This document shows, one piece after another, positions 1-7,627 of a stretch of DNA of 64,000 nt. The notes below the pieces were generated by a model, which was given only the letters and a program-made list of their open reading frames with translations, searched no databases and was not told where the DNA came from. A program made the translations under genes and the position numbers. The stretch comes from Ruminococcus sp. HUN007. Lineage in GTDB: Bacteria; Bacillota; Clostridia; Oscillospirales; Ruminococcaceae. The DNA lies in assembly GCF_000712055.1 (NCBI RefSeq), contig NZ_JOOA01000001.1:806001-870000 (forward strand), written 5' to 3'. How positions within the stretch are numbered: the stretch's first letter is position 1; each line of letters starts with the position of its first letter.

Positions 1-366
1 AATAACAATTAACATCATAGCACTACAAGTTATCGCTCCGCTAAGAAAAGCTTTTCTTAAGACACATACAGTCGCCTTAATATCAGTAATATGCTTGCAT
101 TCTTTCCTAAGCATTACAATTGAAGACATCGAGACCAAAAACGGAAACATACGATAAAATAAATCAGGAGCTGCTGAATAATTACTAAGTAATAACGATC
201 CATTGTAAAATGAAACTGGATAATACTCTTGAAAAAAATTGGCGTTATATTCTAGTTGAGTCATCATACATTTCTGTTCTTCAGTGCTCACCACAATCTG
301 CCAAACAGATAATATCAAAGCAACCAGCAAAGGGAATGCTGTTATCTTACATATATACTTACTTAT
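1..366 (-). CDS. Membrane protein, C-terminus beyond window
   Basis: An open frame runs off the left edge. Residues 1-25 are a short basic stretch (SKYICK) followed by a hydrophobic segment, then a polar extracytoplasmic loop with several aromatic residues, a second hydrophobic segment (FPFLVSMSSIVML) and the start of a third. The only good ribosome site, AGGTGA at 373-378, lies six bases before codon 364-366, which reads ATA; the first in-frame ATG comes about 35 codons later and would cut off the first membrane segment. ATA is a very rare start, so either the start is non-canonical or a base differs. It follows the small secreted protein gene on the same strand after a hairpin, and could be its transport or immunity partner; function is not recognised. 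Confidence 0.5.
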   Translation of the reverse strand, partial: MSKYICKITAFPLLVALILSVWQIVVSTEEQKCMMTQLEYNANFFQEYYPVSFYNGSLLLSNYSAAPDLFYRMFPFLVSMSSIVMLRKECKHITDIKATVCVLRKAFLSGAITCSAMMLIVI

Positions 367-400
367 AACAAATCACCTAATTCCATTTTTGTTTGTATAT

Positions 401-445
401 GTATGAATTAAACCGGATAAATATAATATCCGGTTTAATCCATAC
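401..445 (-). terminator. Hairpin between the secreted-protein gene and the membrane-protein gene
   Basis: Perfect 13-base inverted repeat (407-419 with 427-439), extended by GTATG/CATAC to 401-445. It has no U-run on the minus strand, so it may be a partial terminator or an RNA-processing hairpin that sets the ratio of the two genes. Confidence 0.55.
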
Positions 446-496
446 AATCAATAACAGTTATTAAAAATCAGAATTTTTTAATGTTTTTAAGCAAGA

Positions 497-1072
497 TTAA
501 AGAATTGTGTAATTTCCAACGCTATCAGGACTCCAATAACCACCAAGAGTATATCCATACCCTTTTCCATTTGTAAACTCCAGAAAAGTTAGAGTATTTC
601 CGAACTGTTCATAAGCCCAATTAGTTAAAAAATACTGCTTTCCAGTGGAAAACTCTCTTCTTCTCTCTGTATTTGTGGCTTTATTATAACCGCAATACAC
701 TTCTTTTCCGTTTTTGTTCAAACATTTCGTATCTACATACAACTTGTTACACCATGATGGTGTATCTCCCCTACCAGGTATTTTACTGCCCTGTTTACAA
801 TCAGTAACAAATACATACACATATGAATTATTAGTCTTTTCACGTTTTTCAGAAGAAGCTTTCTGCCAGGCGCACTTTGTGTTACCATTTTCATCTTTAT
901 ACGTATACGCTGGGTTTACATATATTGTTCTTCCTCCATAATACTTTGTTCTTTCTCTCGTATCGCCAAAATTTGAGTCATATGTATTTGCAGCTTTAAC
1001 AATGCTTATACCACTTGTTCCTATCATCATAACTGCAAGAGCAGTGTAAAAAAACTTTCTTATGCTTTTCAT
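497..1072 (-). CDS. Small secreted Cys-containing protein (possibly DUF2712/bacteriocin-like)
   Basis: 191 residues with a clear signal peptide (basic MKSIRK, hydrophobic core, cleavage near VKA-ANT at about residue 27). The mature part is polar, rich in Asn/Lys/Tyr/Thr, has five cysteines and ends in a Gly/aromatic segment, GGYWSPDSVGNY. Similar 'W-S-P-D-S' C-termini occur in small secreted Firmicute proteins that I associate with DUF2712 and lactococcin-972-like loci; this is a recollection, not a search result. Ribosome site AGAGAGGA lies ten bases before the ATG. A consensus promoter lies upstream, and a membrane protein gene follows, a layout seen for exported peptides with a dedicated membrane partner. 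Its AT-rich composition differs from the bioY and glg genes next door, which suggests transfer. Function unproven. Confidence 0.6.
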   Translation of the reverse strand: MKSIRKFFYTALAVMMIGTSGISIVKAANTYDSNFGDTRERTKYYGGRTIYVNPAYTYKDENGNTKCAWQKASSEKREKTNNSYVYVFVTDCKQGSKIPGRGDTPSWCNKLYVDTKCLNKNGKEVYCGYNKATNTERRREFSTGKQYFLTNWAYEQFGNTLTFLEFTNGKGYGYTLGGYWSPDSVGNYTIL

Positions 1073-1165
1073 AACTCATAAGTCCTCTCTATAATTTGTA
1101 CTATTTTTTTTATTATGCCTTAGAGAACAACTTTGCGCAAAGATTTTCATCTATAAAGCTTTTTT

Positions 1166-1194
1166 ATTATATCATATATATATATATATGTCAA
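1166..1194 (-). promoter_or_regulatory. Promoter of the secreted-protein gene
   Basis: Minus strand TTGACA (1189-1194), 17 bases of alternating TA, TATAAT (1166-1171): a perfect sigma-A consensus about 95 bases before the ATG. The spacer is an unusual TA repeat, a possible slippage site that could change spacer length. Confidence 0.8.
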
Positions 1195-1430
1195 CTATTT
1201 TTTTATATTCAATTTCAGATTTTTTTATGTCGATATTTCATTTTTAGATGCATGGCATTGCATTACTCATCGTTTATAAATATGACAATACAATGCGTAT
1301 AATAATAATCAGGGCTGTCAATGAATTACTCTTAAAAATGTAAGAAGTATAAAAACTTTTTTATACTTTGAATTAATGTTCTAAAATACTAAAGGAAAAC
1401 GAAGTTCATCAACATGTTTTCATAAAAATA
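1195..1430. other. Intergenic region
   Basis: AT-rich, no credible gene. It holds one short hairpin (AAGTATAAAAA/TTTTTATACTT around 1346-1371); nothing else recognised. Confidence 0.5.
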
Positions 1431-1465
1431 CAGATGCCATTTCAAAAAATGTGAGATGGCATCTG
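1431..1465 (-). terminator. Terminator of bioY
   Basis: Ten-base stem CAGATGCCAT (1431-1440) with ATGGCATCTG (1456-1465), just past the bioY stop; on the minus strand it is followed by TATTTTTATG. Confidence 0.8.
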
Positions 1466-1470
1466 TTGTT

Positions 1471-2046
1471 TCATCCGGTATATTTCTGTGTCGCAGGAAG
1501 TATTCTCTTTGCTGCAAGGGAAACGAGGACTGTAAGGACAACATCCTTTGGCAGGAAGATAAGAAAACAGTTTACGAAAAGCGGCCAGACTTTCATTCCG
1601 TCGCCGTCAAGGTAATAGTTCATGATTATGTAGCAGTGAAGCATACCAAATGCATAGACTACTGCATATCCGGCAAAAGCCGCTGCGAGAAGTCTCTTCT
1701 GTGAAGGTTCCTTTTCCTTATGGGCGATAAGTCCTGTAACGAAGGCACCCGGAATGTATCCGACAAGGTATCCGAACGTTGGTTCAAACACATACCAGAG
1801 TCCGCCTCCCTTTGTGAATACCGGTATTCCTATAAGTCCGAGAATAACGTAAAGCAGAGCACTTAACGAACCGTACTTTTTTCCGAGAAGAAGTCCTGCG
1901 AGTGTTGTAAACTGAAACTGAAGTGTGAAAGGTACAGGCGGTATCGGGATTTTTATAAATCCGCCTATGATGATAAGCGCTGTAAACATTGCGCACAGGC
2001 ACATCATTACTGTTTTGTTTCTGCTGGTACTGATCGTTCCGGTCAT
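1471..2046 (-). CDS. bioY: Biotin transporter BioY (S component)
   Basis: 191 residues with about six membrane segments and the family signatures: an N-terminal hydrophobic helix followed by IPIPPVPFTLQ, then LAGLLLGKKYG and LYVILGLIGIPVF, a Gly-rich GGGLWYVFEPTFGYL loop, and a late FLPKD motif. BioY binds biotin and imports it either alone or with an ECF energy module; no ecfA/ecfT gene lies nearby. It stands alone with its own promoter and terminator. No clear BirA palindrome was found over the promoter, so biotin control is not shown by the sequence. The length is normal for the family. Confidence 0.93.
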   Translation of the reverse strand: MTGTISTSRNKTVMMCLCAMFTALIIIGGFIKIPIPPVPFTLQFQFTTLAGLLLGKKYGSLSALLYVILGLIGIPVFTKGGGLWYVFEPTFGYLVGYIPGAFVTGLIAHKEKEPSQKRLLAAAFAGYAVVYAFGMLHCYIIMNYYLDGDGMKVWPLFVNCFLIFLPKDVVLTVLVSLAAKRILPATQKYTG

Positions 2047-2092
2047 TGTAAAGTATCATTTCCTTTTTTGAATATTTTTTGGATCCTTTAAG

Positions 2093-2121
2093 AGTATACC
2101 ACACTGTTTTATTATTGTCAA
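2093..2121 (-). promoter_or_regulatory. Promoter of bioY
   Basis: Minus strand TTGACA (2116-2121), 17-base spacer, TATACT (2093-2098), about 47 bases before the start codon. Confidence 0.8.
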
Positions 2122-2200
2122 CTATTTTTTCACATGTAAGTATACAATCATAATTCTGCACGGTATACGCTCCTGCTCCGGAATCACCTGAAAAATCAAA

Positions 2201-2236
2201 GGCGAACACCATCTGATATAAATGACGGTGTTCGCC
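2201..2236 (-). terminator. Terminator of the glg operon
   Basis: Ten-base perfect stem GGCGAACACC (2201-2210) with GGTGTTCGCC (2227-2236), about 50 bases past the glgX stop, followed on the minus strand by TTTGATTTTTC. Confidence 0.8.
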
Positions 2237-2288
2237 TGAATACACTATTTTTTTATTTTCTGTCCGGCATCTGATTCAGACAGTAATA

Positions 2289-4424
2289 TCACTGTCCCAT
2301 ACGCTGTGCAGCGTCGTTGCGCACTGAATTGAGGATGATGACTGATCTTGGTTTTACCACAAGATTGTTGTCATGACGTTCTGTGAGTTTGTTGTAGTCG
2401 GTGCCTTCCTCGTGGTCGAACCATGTGTCCATGGCAATGTTCCAGGTGAAACCGCCCGGAAGGTTCGGGAGAGTCATGTGAAGGTTTTCCCAGAATGTAT
2501 TGATGAGGATGAGGATCATGTCATCTTCAGTGTCGTCAGTAGTACGTCCTGAGTACATGATTCCGATAAGACGGGTGTCGTTCGAGAAATTCTCGTTCCA
2601 CGGCGAGCCGTTGTGAACGCTTATGTCAGGATAGCCGCAGGTAGCCTGCTTTGTCTTTCTTCTGATGACGTTGTGAGCCATTCTGAATGAGATCATGAAA
2701 CGGCAGAAATCGAACATGTCCTTATACTGTTCGAGTCTTGTCCAGTCGAGCCACGAAGTGATATTGTCCTGACAGTAGGCATTGTTGTTGCCGAACTGCG
2801 TGTTGCAGAATTCATCACCGGCAAGGAACATTGCCGCGCCGCGGCTGCACATGAGTGTCGCGAAGGCGTTCTTTCTCAGACGCTTTCTGAGTGCAAGTAC
2901 GGTCGGATCGTCTGTTTCGCCTTCGATACCGCAGTTCCAGCTGTTGTTGCAGTTGTCACCGTCGGTGTTGTTCCAGCCGTTCTTTTCATTATGCTTTTCG
3001 TTGTATGCGTAAAGATCGTAAAGGGTAAATCCGTCGTGACATGTGATGAAGTTTACAGAAGCATTGTTTCCGCGGTGATCAGGATTGTAAAGATCGCGGG
3101 AGCCAGTGATTCTCATAACAGCGTTCTTTGCCATTCCGCCGTCGCCCTTTAGGAAGCAGCGGAGATCATCACGGTACTTGCCGTTCCATTCAGCCCATCT
3201 CTTCCATGCAGGGAAGCTTCCGACCTGATAGAGTCCGCCTGCATCCCACGCTTCAGCTATGAGCTTTACCTTTCCGAGGATAGGGTCGAAGGCAAGCGCT
3301 TCAAGTATAGGCGGGTTCTTCATCGGAGAACCGTCTTCGTTACGTCCCATGATGGCAGCGAGATCGAAACGGAAACCGTCAACACGGTAGTCGATCACCC
3401 AGTGTCTTAAGCAGTCAAGAATGAACTGGTGAACGATAGGATGGTTACAGTTAAGTGAGTTTCCGCATCCGCTGAAGTTGTAGTAATGTCCGTCCGGAGT
3501 GAGAAGGTAGTAGATGTTGTTGTCGATACCCTTGAATGAGAATACCGGTCCTCTTTCATCACCTTCGGCTGTATGGTTGAAAACAACGTCGAGAATTACT
3601 TCGATGCCGTTTTCATGAAGTTCCTTAATAAGTGTTTTGAGCTCGCGTCCTTCGTGATTGTGCTCACGTTCGGATGTATATCCGGTGTTCGGAGCGAAAA
3701 ATCCTACTGTGTTGTAGCCCCAGTAGTTGTAAAGAGTAACGCCATCGACTACACGGACATCTTCCATCTCATCAAATTCAAATATAGGCATGAGTTCGAC
3801 TGCATTTACACCGAGCTTCTTTATGTACGGTATCTTTTCCTTGACGCCGGCAAATGTACCGCGGCGCTTTTCCTTTACGCCGGATGAAATGTCATAGGTA
3901 AATCCGCGGACATGCAGCTCATAGATGATGAGATCGCGGAAACGCAGATGAGGCTGCGGACAGTCGCCCCAGTCAAATGTATCGTCAACCACTCGTGCAC
4001 GGTACATGTTTTTCTTCTGTTTCCTCTTTACCCCCCATTCTGCCTGGCCTGTAACGGCTCTGGCATACGGATCGAGAAGATAATGCTGCTTGTTGAAGAT
4101 AAGGCCTTTCTTCTTGTCGTAAGGTCCGTCCATACGGTAAACATATTCAAGTTCCTCAATGTTGATGTCAAAAACTATCATTGAAAAAGTATTGCCTATC
4201 CTGTATGAATCCGGGAACGGAAGAACAGCGTACGGATCCGATTCATCCTTTCTGAAAAGAAGGAGCTCGCAGTATGTTGCGCTGAACGAATGAATTGTAA
4301 AATTAACACCGTTACGGATCGCTGTCGCCCCGTTGATAAGATAGAATCCAGGTCTCACCTTGAAGCCGTTTATCTCATCGATCGGCTGAAGTGAATCCTT
4401 TATGTTTGAAATAAGATTTTTCAA
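2289..4424 (-). CDS. glgX: Glycogen debranching enzyme (isoamylase/GlgX type, GH13)
   Basis: 711 residues. An N-terminal CBM48-like beta domain (residues 1-150, starting GFKVRPGFYLINGAT) precedes a GH13 barrel. Visible catalytic motifs: VILDVVFNHTAEG (region I), RVDGFRFDLA with the nucleophile Asp (region II), LIAEAWDAGG with the acid/base Glu (region III) and NFITCHDGF (region IV). The EAWD..G and CHDGFTLYDL forms are typical of the GlgX/TreX/isoamylase branch, which hydrolyses alpha-1,6 branch points of glycogen or starch. It is the last gene of a three-gene minus-strand unit (vanY-like, glgB, glgX), 115 bases after glgB. No signal peptide, so it acts in the cytosol on stored glycogen. Confidence 0.92.
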   Translation of the reverse strand: MKNLISNIKDSLQPIDEINGFKVRPGFYLINGATAIRNGVNFTIHSFSATYCELLLFRKDESDPYAVLPFPDSYRIGNTFSMIVFDINIEELEYVYRMDGPYDKKKGLIFNKQHYLLDPYARAVTGQAEWGVKRKQKKNMYRARVVDDTFDWGDCPQPHLRFRDLIIYELHVRGFTYDISSGVKEKRRGTFAGVKEKIPYIKKLGVNAVELMPIFEFDEMEDVRVVDGVTLYNYWGYNTVGFFAPNTGYTSEREHNHEGRELKTLIKELHENGIEVILDVVFNHTAEGDERGPVFSFKGIDNNIYYLLTPDGHYYNFSGCGNSLNCNHPIVHQFILDCLRHWVIDYRVDGFRFDLAAIMGRNEDGSPMKNPPILEALAFDPILGKVKLIAEAWDAGGLYQVGSFPAWKRWAEWNGKYRDDLRCFLKGDGGMAKNAVMRITGSRDLYNPDHRGNNASVNFITCHDGFTLYDLYAYNEKHNEKNGWNNTDGDNCNNSWNCGIEGETDDPTVLALRKRLRKNAFATLMCSRGAAMFLAGDEFCNTQFGNNNAYCQDNITSWLDWTRLEQYKDMFDFCRFMISFRMAHNVIRRKTKQATCGYPDISVHNGSPWNENFSNDTRLIGIMYSGRTTDDTEDDMILILINTFWENLHMTLPNLPGGFTWNIAMDTWFDHEEGTDYNKLTERHDNNLVVKPRSVIILNSVRNDAAQRMGQ

Positions 4425-4539
4425 AAAGCATAACCCCTTTATTATCTTTTATGCGGAAACAATGATAAAATCAGTGTTTCCTGTATATCAAACAGAAAAC
4501 CCCGGTATCACCCGCGTTTTCATGTTTATATTCTTACCG

Positions 4540-6348
4540 TCATTCTTCGGAAAGATACATCACACCCGTAAACGGTGGAAGATGTACCGTGATACGTGAA
4601 TAGTTCTCCGCTTCGTTAAAGCATACATCCGGAATATCATCGCCCGGGTGTGTGGTTCCGCTGTAGATGTCATAGTCACTGCTTATAAGTTCGGTGATCT
4701 TTCGCTTTCCGGATGCGTCGAACGAGACTTTTCCACGGTCTTTATCAGAGAAGTTGAAAGCTGAGATGATCTTTTTCTTACCCATTCCGGTCTCGAAAAC
4801 ATACACCGACTTATCCTTTGCAAATGACTCGAGCCATTTGAAGTTATGATCATTGAGTTCATCTTTGTACAGCGCTTCATAAGTTGTATAAATCCGGTTA
4901 AGCTCTGCAAAATATCTGTGGAAGCTGTCGTGAAGAGGATACTTGAGAATATCCCAGTCCTGCTCCCTTTTCTCATCCCATTCGCGGAACTGTGCGATCT
5001 CGTTGCCCATGAAATTGAGCTTCTTTCCCGGATGAGCGAACATGTACATGTACAGAGCCCTTACCTGCGGGAACTTGAAGTCATAATCGCCCCACATTTT
5101 CTGTACGATAGTGGCTTTTCCGTGTACAACCTCATCGTGTGAAAACGGAAGTATGAAATGTTCGCTGAAGAAATATTCCATTGAGAACACAAGTTCATAG
5201 TAGTGATCCGGTCTGTATTCCGGCGGGACTTTGAAATATTCGAGAGTGTCGTTCATCCAGCCGAGATCCCACTTGTAGTCAAAACCAAGCCCGCCGTACT
5301 CAGAGGCAGCAGTAACCTTGAGAAACGCAGTACTGTCCTCGGCAATGAGCATAGCAGAAGGATGAAGTGCATGAAGTCCGGAATTCATATTTGAGATGAA
5401 AGAAACGGCATTCTGGTTGACGCCTCTGTTCGGATCGCCGTTCCAGTATATCGCACGGCTTATGGCATCCATTCTTATCCCGTCAAAATGATATTCCTTA
5501 AGCCAGTAGTTCGCACACGACTGAAGAAAACATGCCACTTCCCTTCGGGAATGATTGAAGTTCATGGTACCCCATTCGCTGTTACCGACATCGTTATCAG
5601 GCAGGTTGTAAAGATCAGAACCGTCGTAGTGTCCGAGTCCGTAATCATCTACTGCAAAATGCACCGGAACAAAGTCGATTATTACGCCGATGCCGTTTGT
5701 GTGACACCTGTCCACAAGTTTCATGAGTTCCTTTGCCGTGCCGTAGCGTGAAGTAGGGCTGAAAAATCCTGTGTTCTGGTACCCCCAGGATTCATCAGCC
5801 GGATGTTCGGAAAGCGGCATGAACTCAATATGCGTAAAATGGTTTTCCTTAACGTACTTAATAAGCCGGTCAGCTATTTCAGAATAGGTATACCAGCCGT
5901 TTTCATCGTCAGGGTTTGTATGCCACGAACCGAGATGCACCTCGTAAATGCTCAGAGGAGAATTGAAATTCCGTGTACGTTTCTCCATCCATTCTCTGTC
6001 ATGCCATTCAAATCCGCTAAGATCAGTAACAACGGAAGCGCTTGCCGGTCTGAGTTCCATACCGAACCCGTACGGGTCGCAGTGATCGACCGTTCTTCCG
6101 TCCCGTGAAGTTATGCGGAATTTGTAAAGATCTCCGGTGCGGGCATCATCCGAAACATATGTGAACACCCCGCTTCGTCCGTCTTCAGTCATCTCAGCGC
6201 CGTTCCAGCCGTTGAAACTTCCGATAACTTTTACTGATGCAGCCGCCGGTGCATACGTTCTGAAAACGATCTTCCCGTTTTCGCGGTGTGCACCAAAAAA
6301 CTCATAAGCATCAAATGATTTCCCGTCATAAAAATCCTGTAATATCAT
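4540..6348 (-). CDS. glgB: 1,4-alpha-glucan branching enzyme
   Basis: 602 residues: an N-terminal CBM48 (residues 15-105, FFGAHRENGKIVFRTYAP), a GH13 barrel and a C-terminal beta domain. Region motifs seen: GVIIDFVPVHF, DGIRMDAIS (nucleophile Asp), LIAEDST (acid/base Glu) and FSHDEVVHGK, the last characteristic of branching enzymes. It makes alpha-1,6 branches in glycogen. It lacks the extra N-terminal domain of enterobacterial GlgB, so it is of the shorter Firmicute form. It starts 16 bases after the vanY-like gene and is followed by glgX, so branching and debranching enzymes are co-transcribed. Confidence 0.95.
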   Translation of the reverse strand: MILQDFYDGKSFDAYEFFGAHRENGKIVFRTYAPAAASVKVIGSFNGWNGAEMTEDGRSGVFTYVSDDARTGDLYKFRITSRDGRTVDHCDPYGFGMELRPASASVVTDLSGFEWHDREWMEKRTRNFNSPLSIYEVHLGSWHTNPDDENGWYTYSEIADRLIKYVKENHFTHIEFMPLSEHPADESWGYQNTGFFSPTSRYGTAKELMKLVDRCHTNGIGVIIDFVPVHFAVDDYGLGHYDGSDLYNLPDNDVGNSEWGTMNFNHSRREVACFLQSCANYWLKEYHFDGIRMDAISRAIYWNGDPNRGVNQNAVSFISNMNSGLHALHPSAMLIAEDSTAFLKVTAASEYGGLGFDYKWDLGWMNDTLEYFKVPPEYRPDHYYELVFSMEYFFSEHFILPFSHDEVVHGKATIVQKMWGDYDFKFPQVRALYMYMFAHPGKKLNFMGNEIAQFREWDEKREQDWDILKYPLHDSFHRYFAELNRIYTTYEALYKDELNDHNFKWLESFAKDKSVYVFETGMGKKKIISAFNFSDKDRGKVSFDASGKRKITELISSDYDIYSGTTHPGDDIPDVCFNEAENYSRITVHLPPFTGVMYLSEE

Positions 6349-6364
6349 AAAGATTATCCCCCTG

Positions 6365-7528
6365 TTACCAGCCGGTCTCCTCGTCAGCTGCGGCTTCGCT
6401 TACCTTGTCTTCACTGTCATCAGCTTCTTCCGCATTTTCTTCTGCATCATCGTTTTCCGGAACAGTGTCATCTGCATTCTGATAATCATCGGAAGCCATT
6501 ATTGTGTCTGCTGCAGGGCTGAACATGTAGAGGAAAGTGTCATCATAGTCTGGTGAAAGCTCAGGTATTTTTACAGTAACTATAAATCCGTCAGAATTGT
6601 TTCCTGATACTGTATAAGGCCATTCCGCACCGTTATTGCTTAAGCATTCGTAAGGAATAGGAAGACTTGTCTTGTCAGCGTCTGTATTCATAGGAACGTA
6701 GTAGATCCTGTAGAATTCAGTGTCGGAATACTTGTATTCAAGAGGATTTTCGAACTGGAAATCCTTAATAAAACCAATATACTGTTCAAGTGCAACGCCC
6801 ATTTTTGTGATCATTGAAGCATGAACCGGTCCGACATAGCGGAAATGCCAGGATTCGGCACGGTACTTTGTTATATGCTTGTTCTGCTCAGTATAACGGA
6901 GAATAAGGCCGTACTTTGCGGCATTGCTGTAGATCCAGCTGTACTCGCCTTCATTGCGGAGCGCAGGATATTCATAGCCGTCGTCGATAGCAAAGTCCAT
7001 CGCATAGCCTGTGTGGTGCTCGCTGTGTCCCGGAGGTGCAACAAGATCTGACTCGAGAAGGCCCGTGTTTTCAAGATCTTCATCGTACATCTGTTTCTGT
7101 TCATCGTAACTGCGGTATCCGCTGTTGCAGAGAATATTTGTTATACCTGACTGTGCGGCAAAGTCATCGAGCATGGAGTTGATAGCACCTATCATGGTTT
7201 TGTCGAGTTCCATGTATGATCTGTCCACTTTATATGAATCTGATTTGTTTTCATAAATGTTGACAATGTTCTGATTTGATCCGTCACTGTATTCATTGTC
7301 TCTGTTTACAAGTATGAGTTCTCCCTTGTGTATATCGGAATTCTGTACCTCAACAAAAACCGGAGGAACTGCAGTTTCTGCTTCAGTCACCTCTGTTACA
7401 GGAGCCTCAGTACTGTCAGCAGCTGAATTTTCATCCGCAGAACCCGGATCAGAGCTGCATGAAGTGAGCATTAACGAAAATGCCAGCACAAATGCTGACG
7501 AAAACGCTGTTATTACTCTTCTATCCAT
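6365..7528 (-). CDS. VanY/DacB-type D-alanyl-D-alanine carboxypeptidase lipoprotein (M15B)
   Basis: 387 residues. A lipoprotein signal (LMLTSC lipobox, Cys at about residue 24) is followed by an acidic Thr/Glu linker, then the peptidase domain (about residues 95-260). Zinc-site motifs of M15B are present: NSGYRSYDEQ, SEHHTGYAMDF (His and Asp ligands) and ESWHFRYVG (catalytic Glu/His ligand). It would trim terminal D-Ala from peptidoglycan stem peptides outside the membrane. The C-terminal 50 residues are a very acidic Asp/Glu tail. It is the first gene of the glgB-glgX unit, preceded by a good promoter; why a wall enzyme leads a glycogen operon is unclear. Confidence 0.88.
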   Translation of the reverse strand: MDRRVITAFSSAFVLAFSLMLTSCSSDPGSADENSAADSTEAPVTEVTEAETAVPPVFVEVQNSDIHKGELILVNRDNEYSDGSNQNIVNIYENKSDSYKVDRSYMELDKTMIGAINSMLDDFAAQSGITNILCNSGYRSYDEQKQMYDEDLENTGLLESDLVAPPGHSEHHTGYAMDFAIDDGYEYPALRNEGEYSWIYSNAAKYGLILRYTEQNKHITKYRAESWHFRYVGPVHASMITKMGVALEQYIGFIKDFQFENPLEYKYSDTEFYRIYYVPMNTDADKTSLPIPYECLSNNGAEWPYTVSGNNSDGFIVTVKIPELSPDYDDTFLYMFSPAADTIMASDDYQNADDTVPENDDAEENAEEADDSEDKVSEAAADEETGW

Positions 7529-7582
7529 TAGTAATTATCACCCTTCTTGAACGTATAACATCATATTAAAATACACGTAATA

Positions 7583-7611
7583 ATTATAACATATCTGACG
7601 CCTGTTTTCAA
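7583..7611 (-). promoter_or_regulatory. Promoter of the vanY-glgB-glgX unit
   Basis: Minus strand TTGAAA (7606-7611), 17-base spacer, TATAAT (7583-7588), about 55 bases before the start codon. Confidence 0.75.
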
Positions 7612-7627
7612 GAAATTTTATAAATTA

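Noticed and set aside
2093..2121. BirA operator before bioY
   Set aside because: No inverted repeat of the BirA type overlaps the promoter; only a plain promoter is supported.
1784..2245. 153-codon minus-strand frame overlapping bioY
   Set aside because: Overlaps the clear bioY frame and its promoter, with no family features.
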